From: Nageia nagi
Taxonomy: Eukaryota; Pinophyta
Reading direction: 5' to 3'
Assembly (NCBI GenBank): GCA_050084985.1
Contig: JBITNC010000001.1
Location: 142,848,001-142,912,000 of the forward strand
DNA: 64,000 nt
Positions 33,890 to 44,999 of the stretch are shown piece after piece. The notes beneath the pieces were generated by a model. The model was not told the DNA's origin. It saw only the letters and a list, made by a program, of their open reading frames with translations, and ran no database searches. The translations under genes were made by a program, and so were the position numbers. Position 1 is the first letter of the stretch. Each line of letters starts with the position of its first letter.

Positions 33890-36070
33890 AAAAGATCACT
33901 TGAATGAATTAATGATTAGAAGAATAAATAATTACATTAAATTTAAATCTACAAGTCCTAACAATCTAGTTCAAATCTAGGAAAAATTAAATTAAAGAGA
34001 AAAATGAAACTTAAATTAACACTCAATTGAGCTAATGAAAAATATTTATCGAATATACATGTAATAATAAAACAAACCTTTTAAACATGTAACATGAAAT
34101 AATAATAGAGATTTAAAGATCCCTAAAGGCCTAGATAAAAAACATAAAGGCATTCATAGTTCTAAAATATATAGTATATATATAGAATGTAATCATATAT
34201 GTTCTCCTTGATGACCTTAAAATTTCCATTTTTGATACTTTTAAATAAAATGTATTCTTAAATTCAACCTATGGAAGCCATTCCAAGGTATTAGATCAAC
34301 TTGTATTTAAATGCTATGTACATGAACCCATGGGACCTAGGTAAATTGTGGTGAACTATATAAAAATAATAAACAGGGGACCATTAGAGGTTGAGGGTGT
34401 TAATGGATAATCCATTTTGATAGAGGCTATGATAACTAGAGAACAAGTTTTATATCCTAAGGGGGGGGCTAGTAGAGAACACATAGTATCCAAGATGATG
34501 ATTTTCTATATGTTTCATAGACTAGTTAAAGTAAATTAATATAGTGTCATTCCTGAACTTGCCATTTTCATTATAGGTGAGCAAGGTAAATTATAAATCT
34601 TGTTTACATTGGATGAGGAATTTAGGATATGATGGGATTTGAAAAATTATTAGAAACCTATTTCCTAAACATGAAAATAACACAACATGAAAAGGAAAGC
34701 AATGGAATTACTAGCCCTATCTAGTAGCTCATAAGATAAGACTATATAACAAAGAAAAAGTTATTTAAAAAAAATGGAGATATAACTTATCATCATTTTG
34801 ATCAATTTCAACAATGCATGTGCTCTTATAATATAAATCAAAATTACTAGTAATGTTCTTCCCTTCTTGAATTTATGCCAAATTCTAACAAAAAATCTTA
34901 GGGATGTGGTAGGATACATCAATGGGCTAAAGAATTCCTTATAAGATGAAATTAATATAATTCAAATCAATATGTATTAAGAGAGATATCATTATAAAAT
35001 AAAGATAAAAAATAATTCAACCATTCAAAAATAAAATAATTCCAAAGGAAGAGGTTAGTCCACAAGAGAGGAAGAGGACAATAAGATGGAGAGGAGATCT
35101 TCTCATAAATAAATTGCTTTAGCCAAACTAACTAAAAATATTGTAAATCATTAAGACTATGAGCAAGTTTTGATAAAGGAAGGGAATATGATTTTTTTTT
35201 AATTGTTTTAAGTATCTTGAAGAAGGATATGAATATTTTTCTAAGGGTCCTAATGTGTTGTAAAGTAGTGGGAATGAAAACTATTATTGTAGCCTTATTG
35301 TTCATACAAATACAAAAAGTATAGATTTCCACAAAAAATGAAGGACTTGAAGCAAGGTGATTCATTAATCATGGAAATAGAAGTATTAAAAATAGTTAGA
35401 GGTAGATATAAATCTAGATGATAGTGGTCCATTCACAAAATCCAACATAGATCTAGGGTCTATTAGAATCCATTTTGAAACCAACATGGGTGAGTAACCA
35501 AGAATCCATAAAGAGGATGGAATAGATACCTAATTGAATTAAGGGAGAGAAAAAGAGCACAACAAAGAGTATAAATGGAAGGAGATCTAGATTTGAGATA
35601 ATGGGTAAAATTAAGGATCTTACCCAAATTTATGGTTAACATTAATATGGAATATATTATATGTAGAATATTAGAGGGCTAAAGGGTAGCCCATTGAAGC
35701 AAAATCAACTAAAGAATTGGTGTGAGAAGAGTTAGGAAACTCCTTAGCATCATTGGAAATTTTGGATCTAAATCAAATCAAGTAGACTAGATAAAAGGGT
35801 ACAATTCAAAAGATTTTTACTTAGTTCTAGATTTAATGGCTCTTCTACACTACTCTTCACAATACGATAAGAAGAATAAAATAAGGGTATATAGTGTGAG
35901 GAGTCAAGAAAAGGAGGAATGGTATTGGCTAATAGACAAAGTGAATTTATTTGAGTGAAATAATATTTATATCCATCAATATTACTTGGTCTAATATTCA
36001 CATATAATTGTACTCTTTTGGGTAAAGTAATAGAAATGGTTCAAGATATTAGGTTCAAAATATTGACTCT
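33890..36070. other. AT-rich spacer, no gene seen
   Basis: Open frames on both strands (for example 35132-35365 and 35768-36001) show no protein texture. No repeat structure noticed apart from short A runs. Confidence 0.4.
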
Positions 36071-36074
36071 AAAT

Positions 36075-36285
36075 GTTTTTTACCTAGAAAAAATCTTAAA
36101 CCATATGAGAAAAATCATTTTATCCTAGTAAATCTAAGAATAATCATCTTTTACCTAGTATACCCCTAAACTACAAAAAAACATTCATTTTGATCCAAAA
36201 AATCCTTAGTTTAGATAAAAAAATTATTTTTCACCCAAACCCTTAATCTAAATAAAAATAACTATTTTTTTACCAAAAAAATAGA
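36075..36285 (+). repeat. Degenerate ~39-bp minisatellite
   Basis: Five to six imperfect units follow the pattern ttttacctag, aaaatcctta, aactaaaaaa, aatcattt. Starts lie near 36078, 36118, 36152, 36192, 36231 and 36269. Units are diverged. Confidence 0.55.
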
Positions 36286-36429
36286 AGAGATATTCCACAA
36301 TATACCTTGAAGGGGGAACAATGGTGATGGATATGGAGATAAGCTAGAGGGTGAACAATGAGTGCTAGGATTGGGATCATGGCTGCTCAAATTGTGGAAG
36401 TCACTAAGTTGCTGTTGTGCTAGGAAGAA

Positions 36430-36661
36430 GTAGTTATTAACATCTTGGGAGTGAAGCCCCAAGTGGTTATATTTAGAGCCAATGATCTTGGGGGTTAGCA
36501 TCTTAGGTTTTAGGACCCCAACCCTTGTGATCTCAACCCCTAAGATCTTGACACTTGGGATCTTAGATATGCTCATAATCTTAAGCCTTACTGAGATCCT
36601 AGGCCCATGTTAAAAAAAACAAGTTATAATGACTTCCTTCAAAGAGGGACTCAACTTTGGA
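36430..36661 (+). mobile_element. Short relic of the GATC-rich TIR family
   Basis: Holds the same GATCTT-rich words as copy C (tgatcttgggggttagcatc, cccctaagatcttgacactt). It ends at 36633-36661 with ccttcaaagagggactcaac, which resembles the right TIR of copy B (ccttaaagtggacccaactt). The left end is not clear. It abuts a LINE fragment. Confidence 0.4.
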
Positions 36662-36679
36662 TACTTACCTTTATTATTT

Positions 36680-37115
36680 TTTAAAATGCGTTAGCCACTT
36701 TTATTGATGTCTTTGGTAAAAAATATTGTGTTGTATATTAATTATTGGTATGCATCATTGTTTACTCTATTAGAAATCTATAAACCTTTCATTCTTCCCA
36801 TATTTTTTTCCTTTTTAATTATCCTATCTAGCACTTCATCCATTATAATCAATAAAATATAGATGATAGGGTCTCTCTATCTTAACACTTTTGCACTTTC
36901 AAAGCATTTAATAGTATTTTCATCAAGTAGCATGAAAATTGGTTAAGTTGTTATGTAGCCAATTATAATCCTCCCCAATCAAAATGAAAATCCAAGCTTG
37001 TATAACTTATTATCAATGAAATTCTATGGAAATATGTCATAATATTTTCTAATCATTGGCTTTATGATCATGCCTACCTTTTTTTAAATAAATAAATGGA
37101 TAGTCTCACGAGTGA
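36680..37115 (-). pseudogene. LINE reverse transcriptase fragment
   Basis: Minus-strand frames read NFIDNKLYKLGFSF (about 37030), GRIIIGYITT, CFESAKVLR (36900), RDPIIYILLIIMDEVLDR near 36870 and GLxISNRVNNDAYQ near 36775. These match the plant L1 RT motifs F...L...GF, W...C, F....GLRQGDPLSP.LF...MD.L and GI.I......HLQFADDT. The GLRQGDPLSP motif is altered and the catalytic FADD box is destroyed. Only this central portion of RT is present. Confidence 0.75.
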
Positions 37116-37608
37116 TTGTAACACTATATAGGAATAACTTTCTTTTAATAAAAGGTTTGATTTTATTTAACATAATTATTGGCATAATCTGATGATTCCA
37201 TATAATATCCATTTTATATTCACTAGTTTCACCTATTACTATTCATTTAACTATACCATTCTACACTTCATTTATATCTTTATGAAAAATTTAGCATTCA
37301 TTATGCATAGTTGTTACTTTGATAAACTATTAAATATTTTTGAAAAGATAAGGGATTTAGAAATACTATTGATGGATGTTGTAATATATATATTTTTAAG
37401 TATTTTTGATATAGATGTATTAGTTATGTACTCTACTAATTGATCCTAGTTGCCTAAAAAATTATTATGTATTTCTACCTAATTAGGAGCTCATAATTTA
37501 TTTAAATATGCCTAGGTAGCTAGTTCTAGCTTGTGCACTTCATGTTTAACTAACCACCTTGTAATTACTTATAAATATGAACAACCAACCAATGTATTTG
37601 TACTTGGT

Positions 37609-38267
37609 TGTTGGAATTTAAGCTCAATCAAATACCATTCGAATTCAAGACTAAACTAGTTGAAGATCAACTACACTTGTAAAATACATCAGTTAACTTG
37701 AATAAGGGATAACATTTTTTAAAGACATCCATTTAAGCTTACTCTTTTTGCATTGGATAGTTCTCAATGATACCTTTCCAACAAGTATATTAATGCCTAC
37801 CTTTGTTGAAGGTTTGACCATTATATTGGATAATTTCTAACAAGTTGTCTAGTCTACAATGTTTTAGTCCAAAAACGTTGCGTTTTAGCCCAAATGTGGT
37901 CACATTTCATCTTGACATAAACCCACATTGTTTTTCCGCCTAGATGTAGTGTATTTTCATTCCATACACAACATGCTTAAAAATAGAGCTTGCACTTCTA
38001 TTTTTGCCATGTACATGATGTCATTTTTTAGCTTCCAATTTAGATTTAGATGTTTCTATTTTGAGTGTTTATTTTGTCTAGTTGTTGTCTAGCATGTTAG
38101 GATAATTTTAAGACATAGATTTATGCTTTTTTAAGATTGGATTGTAACAAGTTGAGTTTATCCAACTTGATTTTATATTTAGTTAAGTCTATATTTAAGT
38201 TTTTTCAAAACCTATATATACATGTAATGATTATATTTTAATCAATGAAAGTAGTTTATACTTCTCA
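37609..38267 (+). repeat. Candidate 5' LTR of a copia fragment
   Basis: Starts TGTTGGAATTTAAGC and ends in cttctca, followed three bases later by TGGTATCA, the start of the initiator-Met tRNA binding site. The 3' part (acctatatatacatgtaatg, then atcaatgaaagtag) is typical of plant LTR R-U5 ends. Without a second copy in the window this is a single-sided call. Confidence 0.5.
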
Positions 38268-38270
38268 TTG

Positions 38271-38282
38271 TGGTATCAAATA
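38271..38282 (+). promoter_or_regulatory. Primer-binding site candidate
   Basis: tggtatcaaata shares TGGTATCA with the plant tRNA-iMet primer site TGGTATCAGAGC. Confidence 0.45.
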
Positions 38283-38489
38283 TTAAAGTTGAGATATCTA
38301 GAGCATTATCGAAAAGGTTATGGATATTGCAAGCATAATACAAATTCTTGCAAGTGTGTCATAAAAGGTCCAAAGTTCTATTATCTTGTTGAGAGTGTAA
38401 TGAATGCCAACAATAAAACTCTATCCAACAACCTCATGTAGTGTGAATGAGTTGCTTCTAGTTAAGAGTCCATCATAATGGAAGATTAT

Positions 38490-38995
38490 TGTATGACCAT
38501 CATGTTTGAGGGAATAAAGATCCAAAAATTTTATGCTAAATGTTATGTTTACTAGAGCATAATAATGAAGACTTTCTTAATGGCCAAAGACCTTTGAACC
38601 ATTATAGAAGGAAATTATAAAGAACCCCTCACATGAAGCATACTTGAAAAATAAGAGAAGAGGTTGAAGAAAGAGGAGCAATATCAAAATCGATTGGATC
38701 TTATGGACTAGTTATAGGATAATTGCACATGCATGAAGAAGATTGGAAGAAGTTTATTGGAACTCTTATGAGCTAGTGTGTCACTATCTCCAAGATTCTA
38801 TGAGCGAGGAGCTAGATCCTTACTACCTTCAAGATCCATTTGGAGTGCCCTATGTACACTCTTGTGGATAGCCTTGAATGGTTCTTTTTATGAGAGACAT
38901 ATATTATGAAGGCATGCATGATGAATTCCTTCTTGAAGAGAAGGATGTAAAGAAACCATGTGTGGAGGCTTGTTATGATGAATATTGTCATGAGT
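38490..38995 (+). pseudogene. copia gag fragment
   Basis: Translation near 38510-38700 reads MFEGIKIQKFYAKCYVY, IIMKTFLMAKDL, TIIEGNYKEPL, with stops. This fits the copia gag start (F.G.NY..W...MK..L...DLW..VE..Y.EP), with both tryptophans turned into stops. Coding sense is lost by about 38900. The text at 38905-38945 is similar to 46945-46995, on the other side of the copia element at 39003-46930, which suggests that element sits inside, or beside, copies of this sequence. Confidence 0.5.
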
Positions 38996-39002
38996 AAATT
39001 AT

Positions 39003-39457
39003 TGTTAGAATTCTTAATGCATTATTATTTAGTATCTAAATAAAATAAAGTTTCTCTCATAATTAATTCATCTAAATACTAAAAAGTATTTATAAATACC
39101 TTTTTAGTATTTAGAAATAAAATATGTGCAACTTGATCCTTCTTAACCTCATGTAAATCTTTGGTAAAAAGGTGAGTTAAGATGGATTCTCTCCTATAAA
39201 TAGATAGCTTGGTTTTGTTGTAACATACACTTGAATAGAGCAAAGTTATGCTCATGCTTTGTAGGAAGATAGGTTGAGAGAGGTTGTAAGAATTGTTCTT
39301 GAGAAGTAAAGATCTAGAGTTGAAGTGGAGTACTCTCATCCTTGAGAGAAACCACTATACATCCTTGTATCATCTTGTGCATGATTGATTGAGAGTTCTT
39401 AGAAGTAGAATTGTTCATCCAATGTGATCTTGGAATATTAGAGTTTAATATTTTTCA
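39003..39457 (+). repeat. copia 5' LTR
   Basis: Starts TGTTAGAATTC and ends TTTTTCA. Aligns along its length with 46472-46930. Contains a 39-bp near-perfect palindrome at 39074-39112. TATA-like cctataaatag lies near 39192, so transcription would start shortly after. Confidence 0.8.
39074..39112. repeat. LTR palindrome, 5' copy
   Basis: aaatactaaaaag, tatttataaata, then cctttttagtattt: arms pair perfectly around a self-complementary centre with one extra base. The 3' LTR has the same hairpin at 46538-46576 with one mismatch. Confidence 0.85.
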
Positions 39458-39459
39458 AT

Positions 39460-39472
39460 TGGCACCATAGCC
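39460..39472 (+). promoter_or_regulatory. copia primer-binding site
   Basis: tggcaccatagcc matches TGGTATCAGAGCC, the initiator-Met tRNA primer site, at ten of thirteen positions. It starts two bases after the LTR end. Differences are T-to-C or G-to-T type. Confidence 0.7.
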
Positions 39473-39825
39473 TTTCTTGGAAGGATCTTTCTACTTCATT
39501 TGTGAGGTAACTTTTTCATTAAGATATACATTTTCTCCTTCCTCATCTTTGAGTTTTTTTTTTGGTGGATACTAACATTTTGTTTTCATTTGTGAGATTG
39601 TTTTTGAGAAGAAATCTACTTGAAAGTAACAATATTCTTATTGGGTAAATTTGTTTTACTAACCTTATTTGTTAGATAAATATTTATTTTTTGTTAAAGT
39701 TGCTCAAACATAACAGAATGCATGGATAATTTAGAATTTATAACAATATAAATTTGCCAATTTTTTTTACCATAGAGCTATTTTCTTAAAGTTTATTAAA
39801 CAACATAAAATTTGTAAAAAATTTT

Positions 39826-39915
39826 TGTATTTGTACAATTTCTTGCAAAATTATTATTATATTCTTGTATTTGTACAATTTCTTTCAAAATTATTATTAT
39901 ATTCTTGTATTTTGT
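39826..39915 (+). repeat. ~42-bp AT-rich tandem repeat
   Basis: The unit ttcttgtatttgtacaattt, then cttgcaaaattattattata, appears about two and a half times, the first two nearly identical (cttgcaaaa against ctttcaaaa). Looser forms continue to about 39990. Confidence 0.8.
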
Positions 39916-40177
39916 ATAAATTTATTATATTTGTATATTTTTATTATATATGCACAATTTTGTTGTATTTGTACAATTGTATATTAGTTATATATAATTA
40001 TTGTACAAGAAATATGATATTTTTTAATAATAGAGAAATATATTTTTGTATATATCAAATATTTTTTTTTTAAAAATATACAAACCATACTTAAAAAAAG
40101 GTAATTGAAAATTAAAAAAAAAAAAAAAAAACTATTGTTATATATTAGAAAAGGACATTAGTTTTTAACGTATTAAA

Positions 40178-40550
40178 GTGGGCATAGGGTTTCAAACCCC
40201 CCAACCCTCTGCGTCCAATTCTGCGGCTCGATCCCCTCGTTTCCGCGTTAGCAGCCTTCTTGGCGACGGTATCCTTTCTCCTTCCGGAGGTCCCTTCTCT
40301 CCTCGTAGAAGCCCCTTCCAACTCGTGGCTGACTTATCTCCACCTTCGGCCCCTCTCATCACGATTTCTATGCATAGATCGTAGTGTTGCTGCATACTTT
40401 TTATGCTGAAGTGGGAACATTTGATGTCGTAGATGCCTTCTCTCAGCTTCTCTCTAAAATGTAGCTGCTCTCTCTCCAACCACAGAAGCCCTCTTCAAAA
40501 TGCAGAAGCTCTATTCTTCCACGCAGAAGCCCCCTCTCCTCTTTCATAAA
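40178..40550 (+). other. GC/CpG-rich island inside the copia leader
   Basis: Base composition changes sharply to GC-rich, with many CpG (ctgcgtcc, ggctcgatcccctcgtttcc, ggcgacggtatcc, ccttccggagg, cctcgtagaagcc). Both strands are open for 70-95 codons, but neither product is recognised: the plus frame has no ATG, the minus frame at 40479-40192 starts with ATG. The agggtttcaaacccccc start is like plant gene 5' ends. A 20-24 base phrase (gcagaagccctcttc) repeats at 40480-40545. It looks like a captured or inserted gene fragment. Confidence 0.5.
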
Positions 40551-40573
40551 AAGACACCATATTTTTTATTAAT

Positions 40574-40640
40574 GAACTCTTGTGCAAATAATAATGAGAT
40601 ATGAGAAGAGGCAACGTGATGCAAATAATAATGAGATATG
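40574..40640 (+). repeat. 45-bp direct duplication
   Basis: tgcaaataataatgagatat occurs at about 40575 and again at about 40620, followed by g both times, with gagaagaggcaacgtga between. Confidence 0.85.
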
Positions 40641-41037
40641 TACAAATTGTGTTTATGAGCCTTAAAAGTCTTTTGCAGATTGCTTGATTTGGATTTAAAC
40701 CTCTTCTTCGTGATTATGAGTATAGTTGGTAATATATTAATGGCTATTTTTTATATGGCTATTTTTTTAAAAGAAAAGTTTTTTTTTTTTTTATAAAAAA
40801 AGGGGGAATGTTATTATAAGGAATATTTTAATTTTTTTTTCTTTTCTTACAAAGTAAGTTGATATTAATAGGAGGATGTTATTTTTTGAAGGAAAATCAA
40901 GTGTATTTTTTTGAAAAAAAAAAGGAAAAGTGGAGATTATTCTTTAAGAGACTATTATTTAAAGAATTTATGATGAATTTTTTTTTTTTTAATCTTGTCC
41001 TAACCTTATTCTTGAAATTGCAAATAAGAGTGTTTGT

Positions 41038-41188
41038 GATGTCTTCTAGGAATAGGAAAGTAAGAGGTTCTATGACAAGAATGAAGATGCTTGATAAGAA
41101 GATGGAAAAACTTTGGAAGAAAACAAAGAAGAAAGAATATGAAGATAAAAAAACATTGGTCAATCATTGCGAGAAAAAGGAATGAATT
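41038..41188 (+). other. Lysine-rich short frame, exon-like
   Basis: The frame VMSSRNRKVRGSMTR, KMLDKKMEKLWKKTKKKEY ends at 41185. It is preceded by gatgtcttctag, an acceptor-like site. High lysine content in A-rich DNA can arise by chance. It might belong with the GC-rich island as an inserted gene piece. No family recognised. Confidence 0.25.
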
Positions 41189-41885
41189 CATATCCTGAAT
41201 GCTTCACTTTCAAACTCACTATATAGTGGACTCCAATGCTTTTATGACTGAGAAATTGGCTTTTCCTCTTGAACTAAATCTTTTATAAAGCAAGTTGGTG
41301 TTAACTGATCTTTCTTTTATAAGTGGCTAAGATTTGTGTTGATATTGAGCATGTTGAAAAACTTCTAGAGCCTTTGTTTTTGTAACTAACCCCAAAGCTA
41401 AGGAAAACTACTAACCCCTTTTGGTGAGTGGTTCTTTTTTTGTGTGGTTAAAGCAATAATCAAATGCTCAAATTAAGTTAATTCAATGGTAAAATGTGCA
41501 CAAATACTAACTTCAAATGGTAAATACAATAGTAGATTAGGTTTTACTAACCTTCATCCACTTAAGGTTAAATAAAGTGCACTAATATGACTTATAATCT
41601 TCTAACACTAACCTACAACTTACTAACTACAAATTACTTACCCAACAAAGCTACTAACTTACAACTTGTCAATTTTTTGCAAAATTTATACAAGTTTCTT
41701 TCAATTACAATGAATTAAACATGATTAAGTTACTTGCAATTATTATGATAATTGGTTAAATGTTTGATGGTTAGTAAACTATTTGTTGGTTTCATGATTT
41801 TGCTACTTAGAAATTGAAATTATGTTTGGAAAATCATATATTGATGGTTCTTATGCCTTAGTAAATTAATCTTTTTTTTGTAAAA
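41189..41885 (+). other. Rest of copia leader
   Basis: AT-rich sequence before gag. Words like actaacttacaac and ctaactacaaattac repeat loosely at 41590-41670. No gene seen. Confidence 0.4.
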
Positions 41886-42360
41886 ATGGGAGAGTCCTTT
41901 GCACCTAAGCACATCCTTGATGGTTCCAATTATGGTATTTGGGAACCAATGATGAAAGCAGAGCTTCAAGCATGCAAGATCTAGAAAATAGTGAGTGAAA
42001 ATCAAGTCACTCCAATAGAAGGCAAAGCATTAGAGGTTTATAAAAATAAGAACAAGTTGGTAACTTCGATGATCTTTAGGGCAATTTAAGATGAAGTTCT
42101 TATCATGATTTTGACCTCAACATCTACCAATGAAGCTTGGGATAGGCTTAAGAAGATCTATTTTAGGTCTATATTTTTAAAAAGATTTACCATACTTCAA
42201 AAACTCTTGCAATCTTGTCAAGAGAATGGTGAAGGTGTGACAATCTACTTGAATAAGATTGTTGATCTTAGGACTCAACTTATGTTGTGGGTGTAATTGG
42301 ATCAATGATGAATTTATAGTGTTCATCATCTTATAAAGCCTCTCAACCAAGTTTAGTCAC
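41886..42360 (+). pseudogene. copia gag, N-terminal part
   Basis: The ATG at 41886 opens MGESFAPKHILDGSNYGIWE, then MMKAELQACKI, which is the copia gag start (F.G.NY..W...M...L). It continues ILTSTSTNEAWDRLKKIYF near 42110 and LQKLLQSCQENGEGVTIYL near 42200, the A..W..L...Y and L...M.EG.S...Y.. segments of UBN2-type gag. Two internal stops (after QACKI and FRAI) are one-step changes. A frameshift between 42296 and 42364 joins it to the next block. Confidence 0.85.
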
Positions 42361-42363
42361 TTC

Positions 42364-43152
42364 ATGATTGTTATTGAGACTAGGCTTGATGATGAAGAGA
42401 AAGTCTTCTCTCTTGAGAATATTTATAGAATCCTCTTAAAGCATAAAGAAATAATCAACAAGAAGGTGTTGATTTCTTCCCACAAGGAGCAAAACGTTAC
42501 TTTAGGTGTAACTAAGGCAACTCACTTCAAGATGTTCAAAAATCATAAGAAGATTCCTCGTGCTCATCCTAAGAGAAATGCAAAGAAGTATGACAAAAAT
42601 CATCATGATCACAAAGGAAAGTTAAACAAACCTCATGTGTCTAAGGAAAAGTTTAACAAAAATTGTAACTATTATGATATATATGGTCACAAAGAGAACA
42701 ATTGCTTCAAGAAAAAGGAGGAAAATAGAAAAAGCAAAGATAATGTGAACAATTTTAAAGAAAAGAAAAATAATAAAGGTGCTTATGTTTGTGCTTTTTA
42801 TTCCAAGTCTCATACCTTTACAAATGATTGGGTTGTTAATTCAAATTGCACTAATCATATGAGCTTTGAAAGGAATACATTTGAAAACTTTCACAAACAT
42901 AGAAAGGATGTGGTAGTAATAGGTGATAACTCATTGCTTGGAGTTTATGGGATTGGAAGCATCTTGATGCATAGGAAGGTAATTGAAAATGTGCTCTTTG
43001 TGCCCAATTTAGGGATGAATCTTTTATCAGTTATTCAAATTGCAAGAAAAGGATATACCTTTAAGTTCACTTCAAACTCTTGGAGTTTAAGGAAAGGGTT
43101 TTCCACCTTGATAAAAAGATCAATTAAAAATGACCTTTACATAGTTGATTAA
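42364..43152 (+). pseudogene. copia gag C-terminus, zinc knuckle and protease
   Basis: One open frame of 262 codons. The zinc knuckle at about 42661-42710 reads NCNYYDIYGHKENNCF; the CCHC pattern C-x2-C-x4-H-x4-C has lost its second cysteine (Tyr). The protease at about 42832 reads WVVNSNCTNHMSF; the family has W..DSG.(T/S).HM, so the catalytic Asp is Asn and the Gly is Asn. VLFVPNLGMNLLSVIQI at 42990 is the usual protease end. So both RNA binding and protease action would be impaired even though the frame is open. Confidence 0.85.
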
Positions 43153-43960
43153 GTGCCTACTAAGTTATGCCTTACCTCAAACATTCATTCTAAAGAAAAC
43201 CATTGGCATCAACATTTAGGATGCTTAAACTAAAAAAGTATTCAACTCATGAAAGATCAAGATCATTTGAAAGGATTACCTCGTATTTCACCCTCCATTG
43301 GCCTTTGTGAAAATTGCATCTTAGGAAAGATGAAAAGGCAAAAAATTGAGAAAGACAAGGAAATTAGGGCATCTTATCCTCTCTAATTGATTCACTCAAA
43401 CTTGATGGGTCCTTTTCAAACCAAGTCTCTTGGAGGAGCATCTTATGTCCTTACTTTTATTGATGATTTTAGTAGGATGACTTTTGAGTATCTGCTAGAG
43501 CATAAAGATCAAACCTTTGATATGTTCAAGGAGTTCATGGCCTTAGTCAAAAATCAATCCAATATGAAAATCAAAATGCTAAGGTCAGATAATGGGGGTG
43601 AATATGTAAGTAATGAGTTTAATGATATTTTTGAAAAGTGTGGGATCAAAAGGCAGTTTACTATCCCTTATACTCCATAACAAAATGGTGTTGTAGAAAA
43701 AAAGAACAAGACCATTATGGATATGGCTATATAAATGATGGAAAATCTTCTTGCATTTTTACAGGGAGAACCCATTAGTACTACTATCTACACCTTGAAT
43801 AGGTGTCCCACAAAATCAATCAAAGGGAAAACTCCATATGAGCATGGAAAGGAAAGAAACCTGATATCTCACATTTAAAAGTCTTTGGATGTGAAGCTTT
43901 TTCTTTCATTATTTTTAAGAAAAAGGAGAAGTTAGATAATAAGTATGAAAAATGCATCTT
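43153..43960 (+). pseudogene. copia integrase
   Basis: Same frame as the protease, with stops at 43150, 43231, 43384, 43678 and others. The zinc-binding segment HWHQHLGCL ... LCENCILGKMKR (43200-43335) has its His and Cys pairs. The core begins IHSNLMGPFQTKSLGGASYV at 43387; the normal HSDL is HSNL, so the first catalytic Asp is lost. The second is kept in LRSDNGGEYVSNEF (43585). The third, Glu, is kept in QNGVVEKKNKTIMDMA after a stop (43681). A frameshift near 43860 precedes the C-terminal part. Confidence 0.85.
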
Positions 43961-43961
43961 T

Positions 43962-44160
43962 ATGAGATATGATAATCAACATAGAGGGTATAAGCTCTAC
44001 TCTCCTTTAGCAAAAGTAATTTTTATTTCAAGGGATGTCAAATTTAGTGAGGTTCCCATTGGCTTTTCTTTAATTGAAGTGATTGAATATTCTTCTAAAA
44101 TTCTTAAGTGGTTAGATATCTCTTCAGATAAGTCATCTCAAGAACTCAGAGGATAACTAG
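43962..44160 (+). pseudogene. copia integrase C-terminal/RT linker
   Basis: YDNQHRGYKLYSPLAKVIFI then SRDVKFSEV matches the GY...KGYRLY....K....SRDV.F.E segment of copia polyproteins that ends the integrase. Confidence 0.75.
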
Positions 44161-44164
44161 AAGC

Positions 44165-44985
44165 ATGACTTTGAATAAGTCTCTCCTTACTAAAATAAAC
44201 AATCATAATGAGCCTTCAACCTTTAAGAAGGCATCTAAACATGCTTGTTGGATGGATTCCATGAAGTTGGAATATGAGGCACTTATGAAAAATAAAACTT
44301 GGGACTTAGTTCTAGATTCATCCTTTAAGAATTGCATTGGAAACAAGTGGATCTATAAGATCAAGTATAATTAAAAAGGGTGAAATTGAGAAATATAAGA
44401 AAAGGTTGGTTGCTAAGGGTTTTGCTAAAAAGTATGGAATTGATTATGAGAAAACCTTTGAACCAGTAGCAAAGATGGTTATAGTTAAATTAATCCTTTC
44501 CCTTTTAGTAGCTCAAGATTGGAAGGTACTTCAGCTTGATGTAAAAAGTGCATTTTTCAATGGTGACTTAGATGTTGAAATATTTACAAATCAACTAGAA
44601 GGGTTTACTATGCAAAGAAAAGAGTCCCATGTGTGCAACCTAAATAAATTTTTGTATGGAATTAAATAAGCACCAAGAGCATGGTATAAGAAGATTTTAG
44701 GGTATTTTGAGACTCTTGGATTCTCAAAATCCTACTAAGTATCAGATCTTTATGTACTTAATAAAAGAATGGACTTGGTATTGATTCTCCTCTATGTGGA
44801 TAACCTTTTAATCACCAAGAATAATATGGTGATCATAAATGAGTGCATAACCAAACTTAAGGTAGAATATGAAATGATTGATCTTGGTCTCTTGCACTAC
44901 TACCTTGGTATGCAAGGGTATCAATGTAATGATTGTACATACCTAGGTCAATCCAAGTATATATTAGATATTTTATAGAATTTTG
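44165..44985 (+). pseudogene. copia reverse transcriptase
   Basis: Two frames. WMDSMKLEYEALMKNKTWDL at 44245, then GNKWIYKIKYN; after a frameshift near 44370, YKKRLVAKGFAKKYGIDYEK, TFEPVAKMVIVKLILSL, LQLDVKSAFFNGDLDVEIF, FLYGIKxAPRAWYKK and LILLYVDNLLIT at 44770. The catalytic YVDD box is YVDN, so the second Asp is lost. LDVKSAF keeps the first Asp. Stops occur at 44667 and 44738 or so. The end, DLGLLHYYLGMQ, is a usual landmark before RNase H. Confidence 0.9.
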
Positions 44986-44999
44986 GAATGAAAGAATGT

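Noticed and set aside
40178-40550. Plastid or mitochondrial insertion
   Set aside because: I recognise no organelle gene sequence; composition alone is not enough.
40897-41191. Phe/Lys-rich frames on both strands
   Set aside because: They come from poly-A and poly-T runs; only the short plus-strand Lys-rich end is listed, at low confidence.
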